The notes under the pieces are model-generated. The model searched no databases and had not been told where the DNA came from. It was given only the letters and a program-made list of their open reading frames with translations. A stretch of DNA of 64,000 nt from Artemisia argyi (Eukaryota; Streptophyta; Magnoliopsida; Asterales; Asteraceae). The position numbers and the translations under genes were made by a program. Numbering within the stretch: position 1 is the first letter of the stretch; each line of letters starts with the position of its first letter. The stretch is from positions 188,352,749 through 188,416,748 of the forward strand of contig CM060708.1 of the NCBI GenBank assembly GCA_030686995.1. Reading direction: 5' to 3'. Positions 21,580 to 34,748 of this stretch are shown piece by piece.

Positions 21580-23193
21580 AAGTCAAACTAATATTAATAA
21601 ATTTTATCAATAAACTCAATTCTAAATATCTAACAAAATGAATATTAATTAACACACTATTAATAATTCCTAAAACCTTTGGATTCCACTATTATGTGTT
21701 AAACTTGATTTTTTTAATTTACGAATGGGTTCGAGCAAAAATTATGTACTTCTTCTTTTATATTCATTATTCAACTTGCATGCTTAAATAAACCAATCAC
21801 ACTAAAAGGTATCATTTAACCATTTAAATGTTGCTTTACATACATGCTCGTGCACATTTTCTTGAATCAATTTGCACATGGGAGCTACATCAATAGAAAA
21901 CACACATAAATTACTTGTAAATGAAAATGCATTAACATAACACATATATCTATATATATTGTATTAGGTTAAATCATCAATTATTCTTGCAACCTTTTCA
22001 ACTTCATCAAAATTCATAACCGACTTTTAATTCTATACTAATTACTAAATATCATGTGATCAATTCCGGCAAGCCTTGCACTTCCATCTCGATGTTGTAT
22101 ATACTTCACATTAAATGCACCGGTTTTGTTTTTCGATAAAAGTTTGACTTTTGTTTATGTTTAAAACTCAACTTTTTTATTTGATAATATAATTTACAAA
22201 CGGCTTTAAGTTAAAATTATGTATTTTTTCCTTTCTATTCATTACTTAATGTGATATTTTTAATATGTCATATCTTGCTATGGCAAACTCATTTAATGGG
22301 CGCAAATATTGTTTCTCACTAATGATTCTACATATAGAAAAAGAAAACACTTTGCGATGCGCGGACCTTCTTCTTTTCAATAATAATTCAATTTGCACAC
22401 AATAAATTCATTCTAATATTTTTCAAAGAGCATTCGAAAGCAACTACTTATATAAATTAATCACGCTAAAAAGTACCATTTAACCATTTAAATGTTGTTT
22501 TACATACATGCTCGTGCACATTTTCTTGAATCATTTCGCACATGTGAGCTACATCAATAGAAAACGCACATAAATTACTTGTATATGAAAATGCATTAAC
22601 ATAGTACATATATCTATATATATATACTTATCTATAACAATCACCTAAATATGTAAGAAACAAAGAAAATAGTTGGTATCCCAATATTTGGTTCTATTTA
22701 TCTGAGCATGCATGATCTTGAATAATTTTCATGGTACCTGCGTATGATAACTAAATTAAGAAAAAAAGAAGACCAAGTTAATTACAAAGATCTAAAAGAT
22801 GTGTGAATCATCTCCAAAATGTTGCAAAAGAGAATTTACATACCGCTACCAACAATCAAAGATCTAAAAGATGTGTGAATCATCTTCAAATGTACATACT
22901 AAATGTGATTTTGGCCGGTTTATATAGGCGTGAATTAGGTTAAACCATTAATTATTCTTTCAACCTTTCGCAACCCTTACACGTCATCTAACTGATTTTT
23001 AATTCTATACTAAATGCCATGTGATCAATTCGGGCAACCCTTGCACTTCATCTCCTTTCATGATTGTATAACTATTACGAGGCTGCATTGAATTTCGAGC
23101 ATTAGCTATCATGCATTAGCTATCTTGTAGTCTATGCAATCTTGATGCATACACAATAAATTATAGGACTGAATCTTATAGTATTATAGATTT
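21580..23193. repeat. Large direct repeat, copy 1
   Basis: This AT-rich non-coding block reappears at 24671-26470 in the same orientation. Its left edge coincides with the TR-GAG LTR, which probably inserted into it. It contains two internal ~180-bp repeats (about 21799-21975 and 22440-22620, core ACATACATGCTCGTGCACAT) and paired AAAGATCTAAAAGATG segments near 22785 and 22857. I see no ORF of note. It may be part of a Helitron or another non-autonomous DNA element. Confidence 0.75.
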
Positions 23194-24146
23194 TTATCAT
23201 CTTTAGCATTCTATTTATGTAAACAATATTCTCTCCCTAGTTTTCCAGCATGCAAGATCTCACCACCACCGTCTTCCCCACCCAAACCCAACCAAACAAA
23301 CCATCATCGGAGCCGTTACTCTTTTAGATTTTTTTGGTCATATATGAACAACCAAATACAACCACTAGGTTTGCCACTCAACCGCGACTAAAACCACACT
23401 AACTAAACCACCAGAGGCACCGCTAGCCGCTCATATGCGCCGGTGACAATCGTCGGAACTCAATTTCGTACTTCATTTTTCTGGCGATCTTGACAATGTT
23501 TTGAAATTTTTTGAGGTCGATCTAAGTTGCAGATTAGCCAACCAATGTCTCCGGCGGCAACCTTTGCAAGTCACTGGTGGCGATTGGTAATGATTGTTGT
23601 TTGCCTTTTGAGCTGTTCGATTTCAAGGTTTGTAAGGGTTGGATTTTCATGTTCTATGATATGGTATATGTGTATTTTCTTGTGGTGGTTGATGATGAGT
23701 CGTTGATGGCAATGGCGCGGAACTAGAGCATTTTTTTTAAGGGCCGAATTTATTATTATTATTTTTTTTGGGGGGGGGGGGGCAAATCAAAGATTTGGTT
23801 GTAACCTCAACTAAAATTACCTATAAAATCTATAATATTTACAATAGATACCGCAAAAAAAAAAAAAAATTTTTTTTGGGGGGGGGGGGGGGGGGGGAGG
23901 CGGAACCCTCCCTCTGCCCCTTCATAGGACCGCCCTTGGTTGGTAGTGACTTAAAAATCAAAGGAACATAGTAAAGTTGTTGTGGTATTTTTTATTTATT
24001 TATTTATTTATTTTAAGGAAAAGAAAAAAGAATAAAAAAAATAGTTATGAGAGAGAATGTGAAAGGTTTTTTTGAAGGAGAGAGATTGTGTGTCTTCATT
24101 CATGGAAGAGAAATGTCAATTATCTATATATATAACGAGACATGTA
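23194..24146. other. GC-richer segment between the large repeats, with poly-G tracts
   Basis: Parts of 23230-23720 are richer in GC than the flanks and have CACCACCACCG- and CCGGCGGC-like stretches reminiscent of a 5' UTR or exon fragment. No long frame survives, so it may be a captured gene fragment. Homopolymers follow: G13 at 23770-23782, A15 then T8 at 23855-23877, and G20 at 23878-23897. The identity of any captured gene cannot be read by eye. Confidence 0.45.
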
Positions 24147-24178
24147 GAACCCGTGCTACGCACGAGCTAATAATCTAA
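24147..24178 (+). mobile_element. Helitron-like 3' terminus
   Basis: The stem-loop CGTGC-TA(C)-GCACG is followed about a dozen bases later by CTAA, with T next. This fits the Helitron 3' rule of a short GC-rich hairpin, then CTRR, inserted before T. The matching 5' end was not located. Confidence 0.5.
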
Positions 24179-24670
24179 TTGTTAATCGTGTATTCTTTTT
24201 GTATATTGGCGAATATATACTTAATTATGGTTTAGTATATCATATGAAATGTTTTAACTTTCTTGTATAAAAATTGAAAAGTGTTTGATGTTGTTTTGGT
24301 TTTGTTGTGTTGTATTCTATATATGGGCTTTTGGTTATTAAGTTGTGATGACTTTGTTTCTTTTGGCCTATTACTTATTTGCATGATAAAAAAATGGTTT
24401 TGTTTCTTTTGGTCTATTACTTAGTTACTTAGCCCTACAATACTTGTCTATTAGATGGTTTTTGCATGATAATATGAAGCACACGGGGTTTATCTAATTT
24501 GTTATAGTTTAATGTGCGTTAAATATTTTCTTTATTAATTTTGTAAGTTAAAGTTTGTGTAATAATGTATATATAATAATGACACATAAACTGTATAAAA
24601 ATCGTTACAAACCTTTTTAGCTTCATCTCATTTTAATGTACAACTAATTTTATTGAAAATTAACAATATA
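24179..24670. other. AT-rich spacer, nothing recognised
   Basis: No ORF, RNA gene or terminal repeat was seen between the Helitron-like end and the second large repeat copy. Confidence 0.5.
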
Positions 24671-26470
<1,800 letters not shown>

Positions 26471-27033
26471 ATACTACTATATAATGCATTTAGGACTATT
26501 CTATAATTAGAAAAACTTAAAATTCAGACTTTTTTCTTACTTATTGTGGAAAGATTTCAAAATTAATTTGTTAGGAAGCAAGTTGGTTAGGAAGTTTGTT
26601 ACGAAGCGGTTAGTTGTTCAAACTAAAATTATTTGGCTTAACAATCTCTAATATCTCTACTTATAAAGCATGAAGACAACTAAACGTGTAACCAAATAAC
26701 GTAAAATATAATCACATGGTAACCGCCACCGCATTGCGCGGGTACCGTTCTAGCACTATATAATGCATTTGGAACTATTTTATAATTAGAAAGACTTAAA
26801 ATTCAGACTTTTACTTGCTTATTATGGAAGAATTTCATAATTAATTGATTAGGAAGCAAGTTGGTTACGAAGTTTGTTTGGAAGTTTGTTAAAAAGTAGG
26901 TTAGTTGTTCAAACTAAAATTATTTGGCTTAACCATCTCTACTTATAAAGTATAAAGACAACTAAATGTGTAACCGAATAACACAAAATATAGTCACAGA
27001 TAAACACACCGCATTACGCGGATACCATTCTAG
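26471..27033 (+). mobile_element. Two head-to-tail Helitron-like units of ~280 bp
   Basis: Unit 1 (about 26471-26753) and unit 2 (26754-27033) are clearly homologous. Each ends in an ACCGCATTRCGCGG hairpin followed by a CTAG terminus (26750-26753 and 27030-27033). The second is followed by T. The expected 5' TC is not intact in either. They are non-autonomous and carry no ORF. Confidence 0.6.
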
Positions 27034-27302
27034 TTTTTTTTAATGTGTTTTGCTTTTTCAAATAAAATTGTTCACAAATAAAATTTCAATGCATTAAAAT
27101 CCTAGAATGTAATTATGATGGTGTGTAAATCCTGAAGTGATAGGTTGTATACCTGTCAAGCCTTCTATTAACTACCGTAGAGGACTTTGACTTTGTGATA
27201 ATTTGGAATTTGAAGTCTTAATTTATTACGAAGAAATTAAAAAAGCCAGCTCTAACAAGTACAGTAACAAACAAATACACATGTATCGAATAATAGGGAA
27301 AA

Positions 27303-27456
27303 TGATCACTGCTGTGACAGCAGTGATCAATAGCTGCTGTGACAGCTTCGTGGGGGGGCCATTTTTGCCGCAAAATGAACATTCAAGGACCATTTAGTAA
27401 CATCGGGGGGTGGGTTTGTGTGTGTACTGCAGATAATTTATCTGCTGTGGCAGCAG
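27303..27456. other. Cluster of four perfect hairpins sharing a GCTGTGACAGC word
   Basis: Arms lie at 27303-27315 with 27317-27329 (13 bp, one-base centre), 27332-27336 with 27343-27347, 27429-27436 with 27438-27445 (8 bp, one-base centre), and 27442-27447 with 27451-27456. The word GCTGTGACAGC occurs twice and GCTGTGGCAGC once. No coding or known element explains it. Confidence 0.75.
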
Positions 27457-27612
27457 CGATGCCCAGCCCCGAATAATATTCGGTTTTCTAAATCATCTAT
27501 AGCTAATTAATGACTTAAAAGAGACCCACTACTAGCTACCATTAGTTGGCCTGTCACTAAAAGCTAACTGTAACAAATATGATGCATTGACATATAGACG
27601 CATCTATCCATA

Positions 27613-27891
27613 TCTATGATAGATATAAAGAAAAAACTCAAACTCAATTACTTAAAATTTAAAAACTTAAAAATTTAGTAATATCGTTAAATTAATAATT
27701 TAATAAATACCCTTTTTATACAAGGAAACATAATTAAGTATCATATATTTAAATACATAATTACAATTTAAACCATTAACTTTCTTAACTACACTTACTC
27801 CATCACGTACCCATATATATATATATATATATTGTTTACATAAATTGACGCTACTACATATCGTTACCGCTACGCATGGGTAATCGTCTAG
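27613..27891 (+). mobile_element. Non-autonomous Helitron-like element
   Basis: It begins with TCTATGATAG after an A and ends with an ACCGCTACGCATGGGT stem followed by CTAG before a T. This matches the Helitron A/T insertion rule and its TC and CTRR ends. It is 279 bp long and has no coding capacity. Confidence 0.55.
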
Positions 27892-27997
27892 TTTACGTTG
27901 ACAGATGTATTGCTAAAAGAAAATAAGAACACTTGGAAGTAACTTTAATAAGAATTGATAAGACATTCTTTCTAGCTAGTAATTATGAATGACATAA

Positions 27998-28244
27998 TCA
28001 TGGGGCTTGTGGTCTAGTGGTAAAGGCTTAACTAGTTAAGCGAGCCCAAGTGAGAGTAATACCGGTTTAGGTGACCGACTGGGAAGTCTTCACTTGGGAA
28101 CCACAAGCTTTAATGATATCAGGCGAATCGAGAATAGGAGTGTGGTTATCCCCTAAGGAGAGGCTCGCGGTTGGTATTTCTGCCCGAGAATGCGACACTA
28201 ACTCGAGCCAACAACTAACCCGCTATTCAAAAAAAAAAAAAAAA
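27998..28244 (+). mobile_element. tRNA-derived SINE with a 17-bp target duplication
   Basis: The 5' part TGGGGCTTGTGGTCTAGTGG resembles a tRNA head with a pol III box A, and the 3' end is an A-run (about 28229-28246). It is flanked by AATTATGAATGACATAA at 27981-27997 and 28245-28261. A degenerate box B may lie near 28060-28075, but I cannot show it clearly. SINEs of this type are copied by a LINE reverse transcriptase supplied elsewhere. Confidence 0.85.
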
Positions 28245-28589
28245 AATTATGAATGACATAAATTCATTCTTTTGAATAGACACATATTTACAGATAAAAT
28301 TTCCAAGTTTATTTAATTTAAAAGTTTAATACCTTCTGTAGTGATAACGAGTTGTCTCTAAGAAAGAACGTCTTAAGTTGAATGGGATGGATTTTCATTA
28401 AAAGCTAGCAAGGAAGTAGGCAACTAGCTAATCTCTAAAACTAATACAATGGCAAGCTAGCAGGCGGAGTAAGTAAAGGTTACCCACAGTGGTGACCTAT
28501 ATTGCATCATCTTTTCGGCTGCCACCTCAGTATTCCTCCTCCTCAACTCATATTCACATCTCTCATCACAGTGACAACTCATATTGCAT

Positions 28590-28636
<47 letters not shown>

Positions 28637-28745
28637 CAAACATAACTTTTATTAATAAAACGTAAACATTACATAAACGAAACAATACGGAATTAAAACA
28701 TTACAATACTAAATTAAATGTAAATATAACTAAACATCAAAGAAA

Positions 28746-29313
28746 TTATTCGTTGTCTTCGTCCTCATCGTCCTCATCTTCGTCTTCATTGTCATGAGGG
28801 AGACGATGATGTCTACGATTTCTCCAAATGTGCTCGACCAAATTAGCTTTTAAGTTTTGATGAGTTGCTGCGTTATCGAGCTCCAGAGAAATTGCTAAAG
28901 ATTCTTCAAATGTATTTAAGGGATCGTATGGTTGGTGGACCTCCTCTTCGAACCATGTAGGACATATTGCCCGCTGGTCGTCTTTTATGATCATATTATG
29001 TAATATGATACATGTATACATAATATCTCTGAGATCACTTTTAAAAAACTTTCGAGCCGGAACTTTAAGCATTTTCCACTTCTTCTTCAACACACCAAAA
29101 GCCCGTTCCACATCTTTCCTTGCTGCTTCGTGCTTCCTCTTGTACAATAGCCTTTTATGATCATCCGTGGGAGGATTTGAAATGGACTTAATAAGAACGG
29201 ACCATTGTGGATATATCTCGTCAGTTAGATAATATCCCCTTTTGTATTGTACATCGTTTGCTTCGAATTCAAGGTCTGCTGCTCTCCCAGATCTTATATC
29301 ATTGAAGACAGGT
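28746..29313 (-). pseudogene. Harbinger transposase, C-terminal half
   Basis: This minus-strand reading includes RGYYLTDEIYPQW, KRKHEAARKDVERAFGVLKK and CIILHNMIIKDD, typical of the DDE transposase of PIF/Harbinger. The Glu in DVERAFG is the third catalytic residue. The protein ends in an acidic run of Glu and Asp. The 5' half of the gene is 3.9 kb away because a solo LTR inserted at 29313/29314. The combined protein would have the usual length of about 400 residues. Confidence 0.85.
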
Positions 29314-29901
29314 TGTAACAACCGTGGTTTTGGCAGGTCAGTTTGATTGATAGTCTTGACTCGGTTGATGTTGTTTGGTGTGTCTTAGGTGTTTGAAGTG
29401 ATATAGGTGAGTTTTAGCACTAAATCCCTTTGCGTAAATGGTTTTATTGTGATTTAGAAAGTTTGAATTTGGGAAAGTTCATTTTGATCACCTTTGTGGT
29501 GTAAAAATGACTTGTGTAGTTTTAGTGTTTTTGTGTAACGAGTCTTCGTTCAAGTGTTTGAGCGTTAGCGGGTTACGAGGAGTTTGTTTTTATGAGTTAT
29601 GTTTCAAAAGAGTGTGTAATTCTATTTTTAGAAATTTTGTTTTGAAAATGATAATTTTTCCGGTTGTCATAAAAGTTAAGGTTTATCGCGAAAGACGTTA
29701 GGTTTTGTTTTGGGAGTTTATAAAATATGAAAAGTATGAGGTTTTGAGTGTAATAAATTAATTTAATAAAAAAAATAAAAAATATATATATGTTTGGAAA
29801 AATTCGGCTAGAAGAGGATAAGGGGGAAAAAAACCCAATTTGAGCCCAAATACTATTCCTAGCAATAAGGAATCCTAGTCTAGCCCAACCAAGCCCAACC
29901 C

Positions 29902-31374
29902 TGTTGATATAAATAATGCCTAAAAACGTTATTAACATATATCGATATCTCTATGTTTTGATAATCACAAAACGTAAACTCATTGAACTACAAATTATGA
30001 CGTAAACAAGTATTTAGTCGTAAATATTTACTTTAGCATCCAAAATCACTTAAGGTATGAATAAACAAAGTGTCTAATGCATTTTATGATCAAAGGAATT
30101 TTTATTTTTACAAACCTTACATTTTTTAAAGTGGGACAAACATTTTAAACTTATACAAAATATTTTTGTATTTATAAGAAATGTTTTATTCAAAATAAAT
30201 ATTTTGAATTCAAATTTTTACAAAAAAAAACAGCTATATTCTTCAGGAAAAACCTTGCCTATAAAAAGATAAAAAATCTGAAGAAAAAATATTTTTTTAT
30301 TAGGCGGTCCCCTTAATTAATTAAGGGGACCGGCTAGTAAATTAAGGGGACCACCCACGCTCCCAAACAATATTTTTCCCCTATAAATACTAGTTCATTC
30401 CACAGATTTTTCTCACCTTTTGCACCCCAAAACTTTCTGTTCTAGATCTCATTTCTATTCTCTAAAATCCTTTGATCATATATACATAAATCTTTGTTTC
30501 AAAGTGATCCAAGCCTCAACCTTTCAAGTGCAAGAGAAGAATACTTCAATCTACCAAGAGAAGAAGTATTACAACTTGTTGTGACCTCCACATCCAAGTT
30601 GTTAAAGCATCATCCATTATATCTATTTCTTTGTGTAACTAGTTGTGAATACTTGATAGAAGATAGATTAGCAAGGCATATAGATAGGTAGTTGTGAAGT
30701 AAATAGTTGTGAAGTAGAGAGGTGTGAAGAAGATAGTTGTGAAGTAGGTAGATGTGAAATAAATAGTTGTGAAGTAGAGAAGTCATGAAGTAGAAATCGT
30801 GAAGTAGATAGGTGTGAAAAAGATAGTTGTGAAGTAGATAGTTGTGAAGATAGAGAGGTGTGAAGAAGTCGTGTAGAAGGAGTGAATAAGGTGTGACGAA
30901 ATTGTGGTGTGAATATTGGTGTGTAAGGTTTTCTCCGCCATAAGGGAGCTTGTTGACATAGTGAAGAAAAATCTCGAGTTAGGTGCTCGGGGAGTGTAGT
31001 AGGGCAAGGACGGTGTCCTTGTAGCCGAACCACTATAAATCTTTTGTCTCGCGGTTCGATCTTTCCATCTCTTACCTTTTAGCTTACTTACATTATTATT
31101 GCTTTAGTACTTAGTTATAATTGTTTATATTGTGCAAGAGAATTCACATAATTTCGAATCTAAACTCTTTAAAGTAAACAAAGTTTTCAAAAACAAAGTT
31201 TTTATAACAAACCTAAAAGGACACATATAATAGATCATATAGTTATTTTCACACGGAACTCTAATCAAAGGTTTTTCAAACAAACAATTAAATAAACTCG
31301 AATCTATATTTCGAAACCAAGTATTATAAATTTTAAAAGACGTAAAACTATTCACCCCCTTCTAGTTTTCCACA
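29902..31374 (+). mobile_element. Solo LTR 2, nested in solo LTR 1
   Basis: This 1473-bp segment starts TGTTGATATA, ends TTTTCCACA and is flanked by AACCC at 29897-29901 and 31375-31379. A CCTATAAATACTAG TATA box lies at about 30390-30403 with a transcript-like CA-rich stretch after it. A GTTGTGAAGTAGATA minisatellite fills 30690-30870. The ending ATTCACCCCCTTCTAG resembles copia LTR ends (inference). Confidence 0.75.
30690..30870 (+). repeat. ~15-bp minisatellite GTTGTGAAGTAGATA
   Basis: About a dozen degenerate units with alternating TTGTGAAG, GTGTGAAG and TCGTGAAG cores lie downstream of the TATA box of solo LTR 2. The minus-strand open frame here is low complexity (Ser, Thr, Leu, His) and is an effect of the repeat. 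Confidence 0.85.
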
Positions 31375-33227
31375 AACCCGTACCCATATAAGCGAAACCA
31401 AACGACCCTACACCTCTTTTTCTCTGGAAAAGTCGACAAGGGGGAGAGGAGGAGAAGGAGAAAAGTTAGGGTTTCAATTATATGAAGAAAACAAGCCTAA
31501 GGTATGCCTAGTAAACCCTTAATTGTTTAATTATTGATTAGATTCATGTAATACAAGTTATGATGGATCTAGGGTTTGTAAACTTATGTAAATTAAATAA
31601 TTAAAACATGTTATGATCATTAGTTGATGATAGTATGGTAATTGGTTAAGGGAATTGAGTGTAAAACACGTTAGATTATGTGTTAGGGTTTGGACAGAAA
31701 ATTATGGCTGTAAAGATGTGAGTGTAATTAATAGATGGTGAGGAGTTAGATCACGAATTTTTAGTCTAAATTGAAGTTTAATGAAAGAGATTTCCAAAAA
31801 GTTCAACCACGATTGATTTCAAAGTCGGGAAGTTAGTCTTTTGATTTTTCTTTGATAAGGTGTCAAAGCTGTTAAACCGGGATAGAATTTGGGTAAAAGT
31901 TTGATAGTGAATTGTGGGTGTAAAAGTGGTATTTAGACTAGCCCTTCTGGAATAGTTAAGTTTTAGGTTATCTTAGACTACCACGAAAAGGATTCGCGAT
32001 AAAAAGTTGTAGAAGTATTTTATTCTAATTAAAACTTTTTGGTGTGCGTTCAGATCCGAATTTGGATAGTTGACAAGTTTGATTTTATTTTGAGTATTTG
32101 TGTGTGTTATTGGTACATGGCCTTCTGGGATTAGCTTGTATGATTATGAGAGACCATGGTAAATTTTTGGTGTGAGTTGTTGAGCTTTAATTGTTGTGAT
32201 TTCATGTGGGCGAATGTACTCTAAAATTCTGCATTTTTTTATTTTAAAAGTGCAAGGGATTTAGTGAGTATTAGGTTATGGTAATGGTTAGTATGGTGTC
32301 TAGGGTATCCATGGTGGGTCATATAAGTCTTAGACATCCATCATATGTGTATTACATGGGTTATAGCTTTTAGCTTGACCATGTGTAATGTGGATTTATT
32401 TTTGTGTGTTATAGACTGTGATTTGTTTTTGTGGAACCTACAAGGTTTGAGGTGAGTTCATAATCCCATATTTTTACCTTGTTTTAATCTTGATATGGGA
32501 ATGATGCTTGTCTTAAATGGTTTGAATTACTGTGATTATGTGTGTGTCAAAGAGCTTGGACTTATAATGTTATCGTATGTGTGTTATATGTGAATGATAA
32601 TGTTATGTGGTCCAATTGGGAGGGTGCTTACCCTGTTACTCGTGCATACGACCTAATTTGAGAGTAGTACTCCTACTCACTATTATTCTGTGTGGTCCTA
32701 TCGGAGGGTATTAATTACCCATTATTTGGAGCGGTGGTCACGTTCCGGCCCGGATATTGTGAATTTGGATTGGTGGGCACGTTCCGCCCGATGGTTGCCT
32801 TTTGTGTGATGGTTGGTTTATGAACATATGTAGCTTGTATGATAACTATAATTATTTGTCCAGCTATATTTTATAATCACAGTGATTTTGGTTGTCTAGC
32901 GTGTATGAGTCTTAAACCTATGAATCTCACCAACGAAATGTTGACATTTTAAGCATCATTTTCAGGTGAGCTTTCTAAGGATAAGATATAAAGATGTGAT
33001 TATACGAGACCTTAGTTGCATTGGAAGTGGTTTATCATCTATACTGGGATTTTTGGATTGTTTTGGATTTTGTTTTGGTTATTTTGTTTTGGGGTATTGT
33101 TACGACACTTTGTGTCTGTACTTGCTCTATTTTATGCATGTAGTTATTCTCTATATAGACACCATGTGTGATGATATCCATGAAGTTACACCCGCGCGTT
33201 TCCGCCGTGGCGGGGTGTGACACAGGT

Positions 33228-33961
33228 GAACGACGTAAAACGTTTACGTCGTTATTTGCACCGGAAACACCAAAGAACGCATGCCAAATCCACAAATATT
33301 GGGAAGTGACCGCCTCCAATACAATGAATGGATGTGGCCCATGATCACCTCTAGCATTCTCCCACTCCTAACTTGTACAATCAATGCTTCCTATCATCCC
33401 AGGAAACCCATGCTTATGCTCGTGATGAACATATAATCTTTCAAGATCAGAATACGTGGGCTTTCGCAAATACTCAGGACCATATAACTCGATGATAACT
33501 TTGCAAAATTTACGGAGACATTGACGGGATGTTGTTTCGGCTATTGCCAGATTCTCGTCAAGAGAATCTGGAACGGCCGCGTATCTCAATTGACGAATGG
33601 CCGCAGTACACTTCACCAATGGGCTAATACCAGGTACGCCCCTACAATCATTAGTTTGTTCAAAATAAGTAGAATGATCGGTTACCTCTCGAACAATTCG
33701 TGTGAATAGTTCTCGGCTCATTCGAAAACGTCGACGGAATGTTATTTCATTGTGCGGCGGGTTATCGCCAAAGTATGCATTCACTAACCGATTGTGTGCA
33801 GTAACATGATCCCTAGGTATGTACCTTCTTGTAGGTTTTGGCTGATGTGCTTAATACGCGTTCCAAGCAAACTCCGCAAACTCCACAAACTCGCTAAAAA
33901 CTTCTTCGTCGTCATCGGAAGACGAAGAACCAAACAAATACTCGTAAGACGACATGGACAT
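33228..33961 (-). pseudogene. Harbinger transposase, N-terminal half
   Basis: It starts at the minus-strand ATG at 33959-33961. A Ser/Asp/Glu-rich N-terminus is followed by RRRFRMSRELFTRIV and the GMIGSIDCTS block with the first catalytic Asp. The WHAFFGVSGANNDVNVL block with the second lies next to the solo LTR. Two nonsense codons are visible: TAA at 33851-33853 and a TAG just after IDCTS (about 33368-33370), where related proteins have Trp. Together with the fragment at 28746-29313 this gives a complete but dead DDE transposase. Confidence 0.85.
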
Positions 33962-34023
33962 GGTGAATGAATATTGATGATAATTTGTTTGAATTGTGTG
34001 TTTGAATGTGGGTTTAATGTTGG

Positions 34024-34031
34024 TATTTATA
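34024..34031 (-). promoter_or_regulatory. TATA box of the Harbinger transposase
   Basis: TATAAATA on the minus strand, about 63 bases upstream of the start codon. An equivalent box lies upstream of the SANT-like ORF at 63366-63373. Confidence 0.6.
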
Positions 34032-34050
34032 GGATGAAAAGTGGTAATGT

Positions 34051-34748
34051 TTTTTGAAAAAAAGTTTTTTTTTTAATCCAAACGGTAATATCAAACACTC
34101 TTCTTGTACAATATCGATTGGATTCTCGACCCATATTGCTCTCGAGCTCCCGGCGATCGATTTCAACATTTCCACTCACAGTGGCTTGATCGATTGGTTA
34201 AATCGATCGATCGATGGTGATGATCGATATTATCCGGGCCAGTGCTAGCAGCCTGACAAACAAGACCGTTCTACCCAGTTAAGCTTGATTTCTAACATCG
34301 ATTGGATATACATTATAGAAGAAAAGTGCCACAAGTACGTTGAGCGGGGTGCCTTTACGTTCGTAGAATATATTACGAGTACATATTAATCCCTTGCTTC
34401 TCTGTCACCTATTGAATGCGCACCTAATTTGTCATTGTTCTCTCTTACATTAAAAATATCGGTGCGCCTTTATAGCTGATTATCTTTCGTTTTCCATTAC
34501 TGATGTACGTAATATATATGACATCATCATAACAAACGAACTATGTCATCCTCTAATTAAGCGTTTTTATTACATAACCACCACTAATTAAATTGTTATA
34601 ATGATTAGATAACCGATCCCTATAAAACTTGACACGTACCTATCAAATAATTTGATTGGATGAAACTATTTCCTACAACCAATTATATACTCCGTAAAAA
34701 AGAATCATTTTAGAAATAGCCTTGAAACCTTACTTCAAGAATCAAGTA
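34051..34748. other. Unassigned spacer
   Basis: No gene is visible. The only structure is a cluster of GATCGATC palindromes at about 34190-34230. The last five bases (AAGTA, 34744-34748) are the left target duplication of copia H. Confidence 0.5.

Larger units (their letters stand above)
29314..33222 (+). mobile_element. Solo LTR 1 (3.9 kb with a nested insertion)
   Basis: It starts TGTAACAACC, ends GGGTGTGACA and is flanked by CAGGT at 29309-29313 and 33223-33227. No second copy of its ends and no retroelement ORF occur inside, so it is best read as a solo LTR left by recombination. The true LTR is about 2.4 kb once the nested solo LTR is removed. Orientation is assumed from TG...CA and is not certain. 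Confidence 0.7.
28480..34050 (-). mobile_element. PIF/Harbinger-type DNA transposon, interrupted
   Basis: Its left part begins near the CACAGTGGTGACCTATATTG segment that recurs at 62645, followed by a T41 run (28592-28632) and a TTTTATTAATAAAACGTAAAC stretch also shared with 62808. It encodes the transposase pseudogene described separately, with a TATA box at 34024-34031. Exact terminal inverted repeats and the 3-bp target duplication were not identified. Confidence 0.65.

Noticed and set aside
28000..28075. A functional tRNA gene at the head of the SINE
   Set aside because: No complete cloverleaf or clear box B. The A-tail and long target duplication show it is a SINE.
30668..31033. 121-codon minus-strand Ser/Thr/His-rich frame
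   Set aside because: It is the translation of the 15-base minisatellite and has no non-repetitive coding content.
32966..33220. 84-codon plus-strand frame at the end of solo LTR 1
   Set aside because: Low-complexity hydrophobic frame inside an LTR with no promoter or homologue recognised.
34190..34230. GATCGATC cluster as a regulatory or origin site
   Set aside because: Short simple palindromes with no second feature to support a function.
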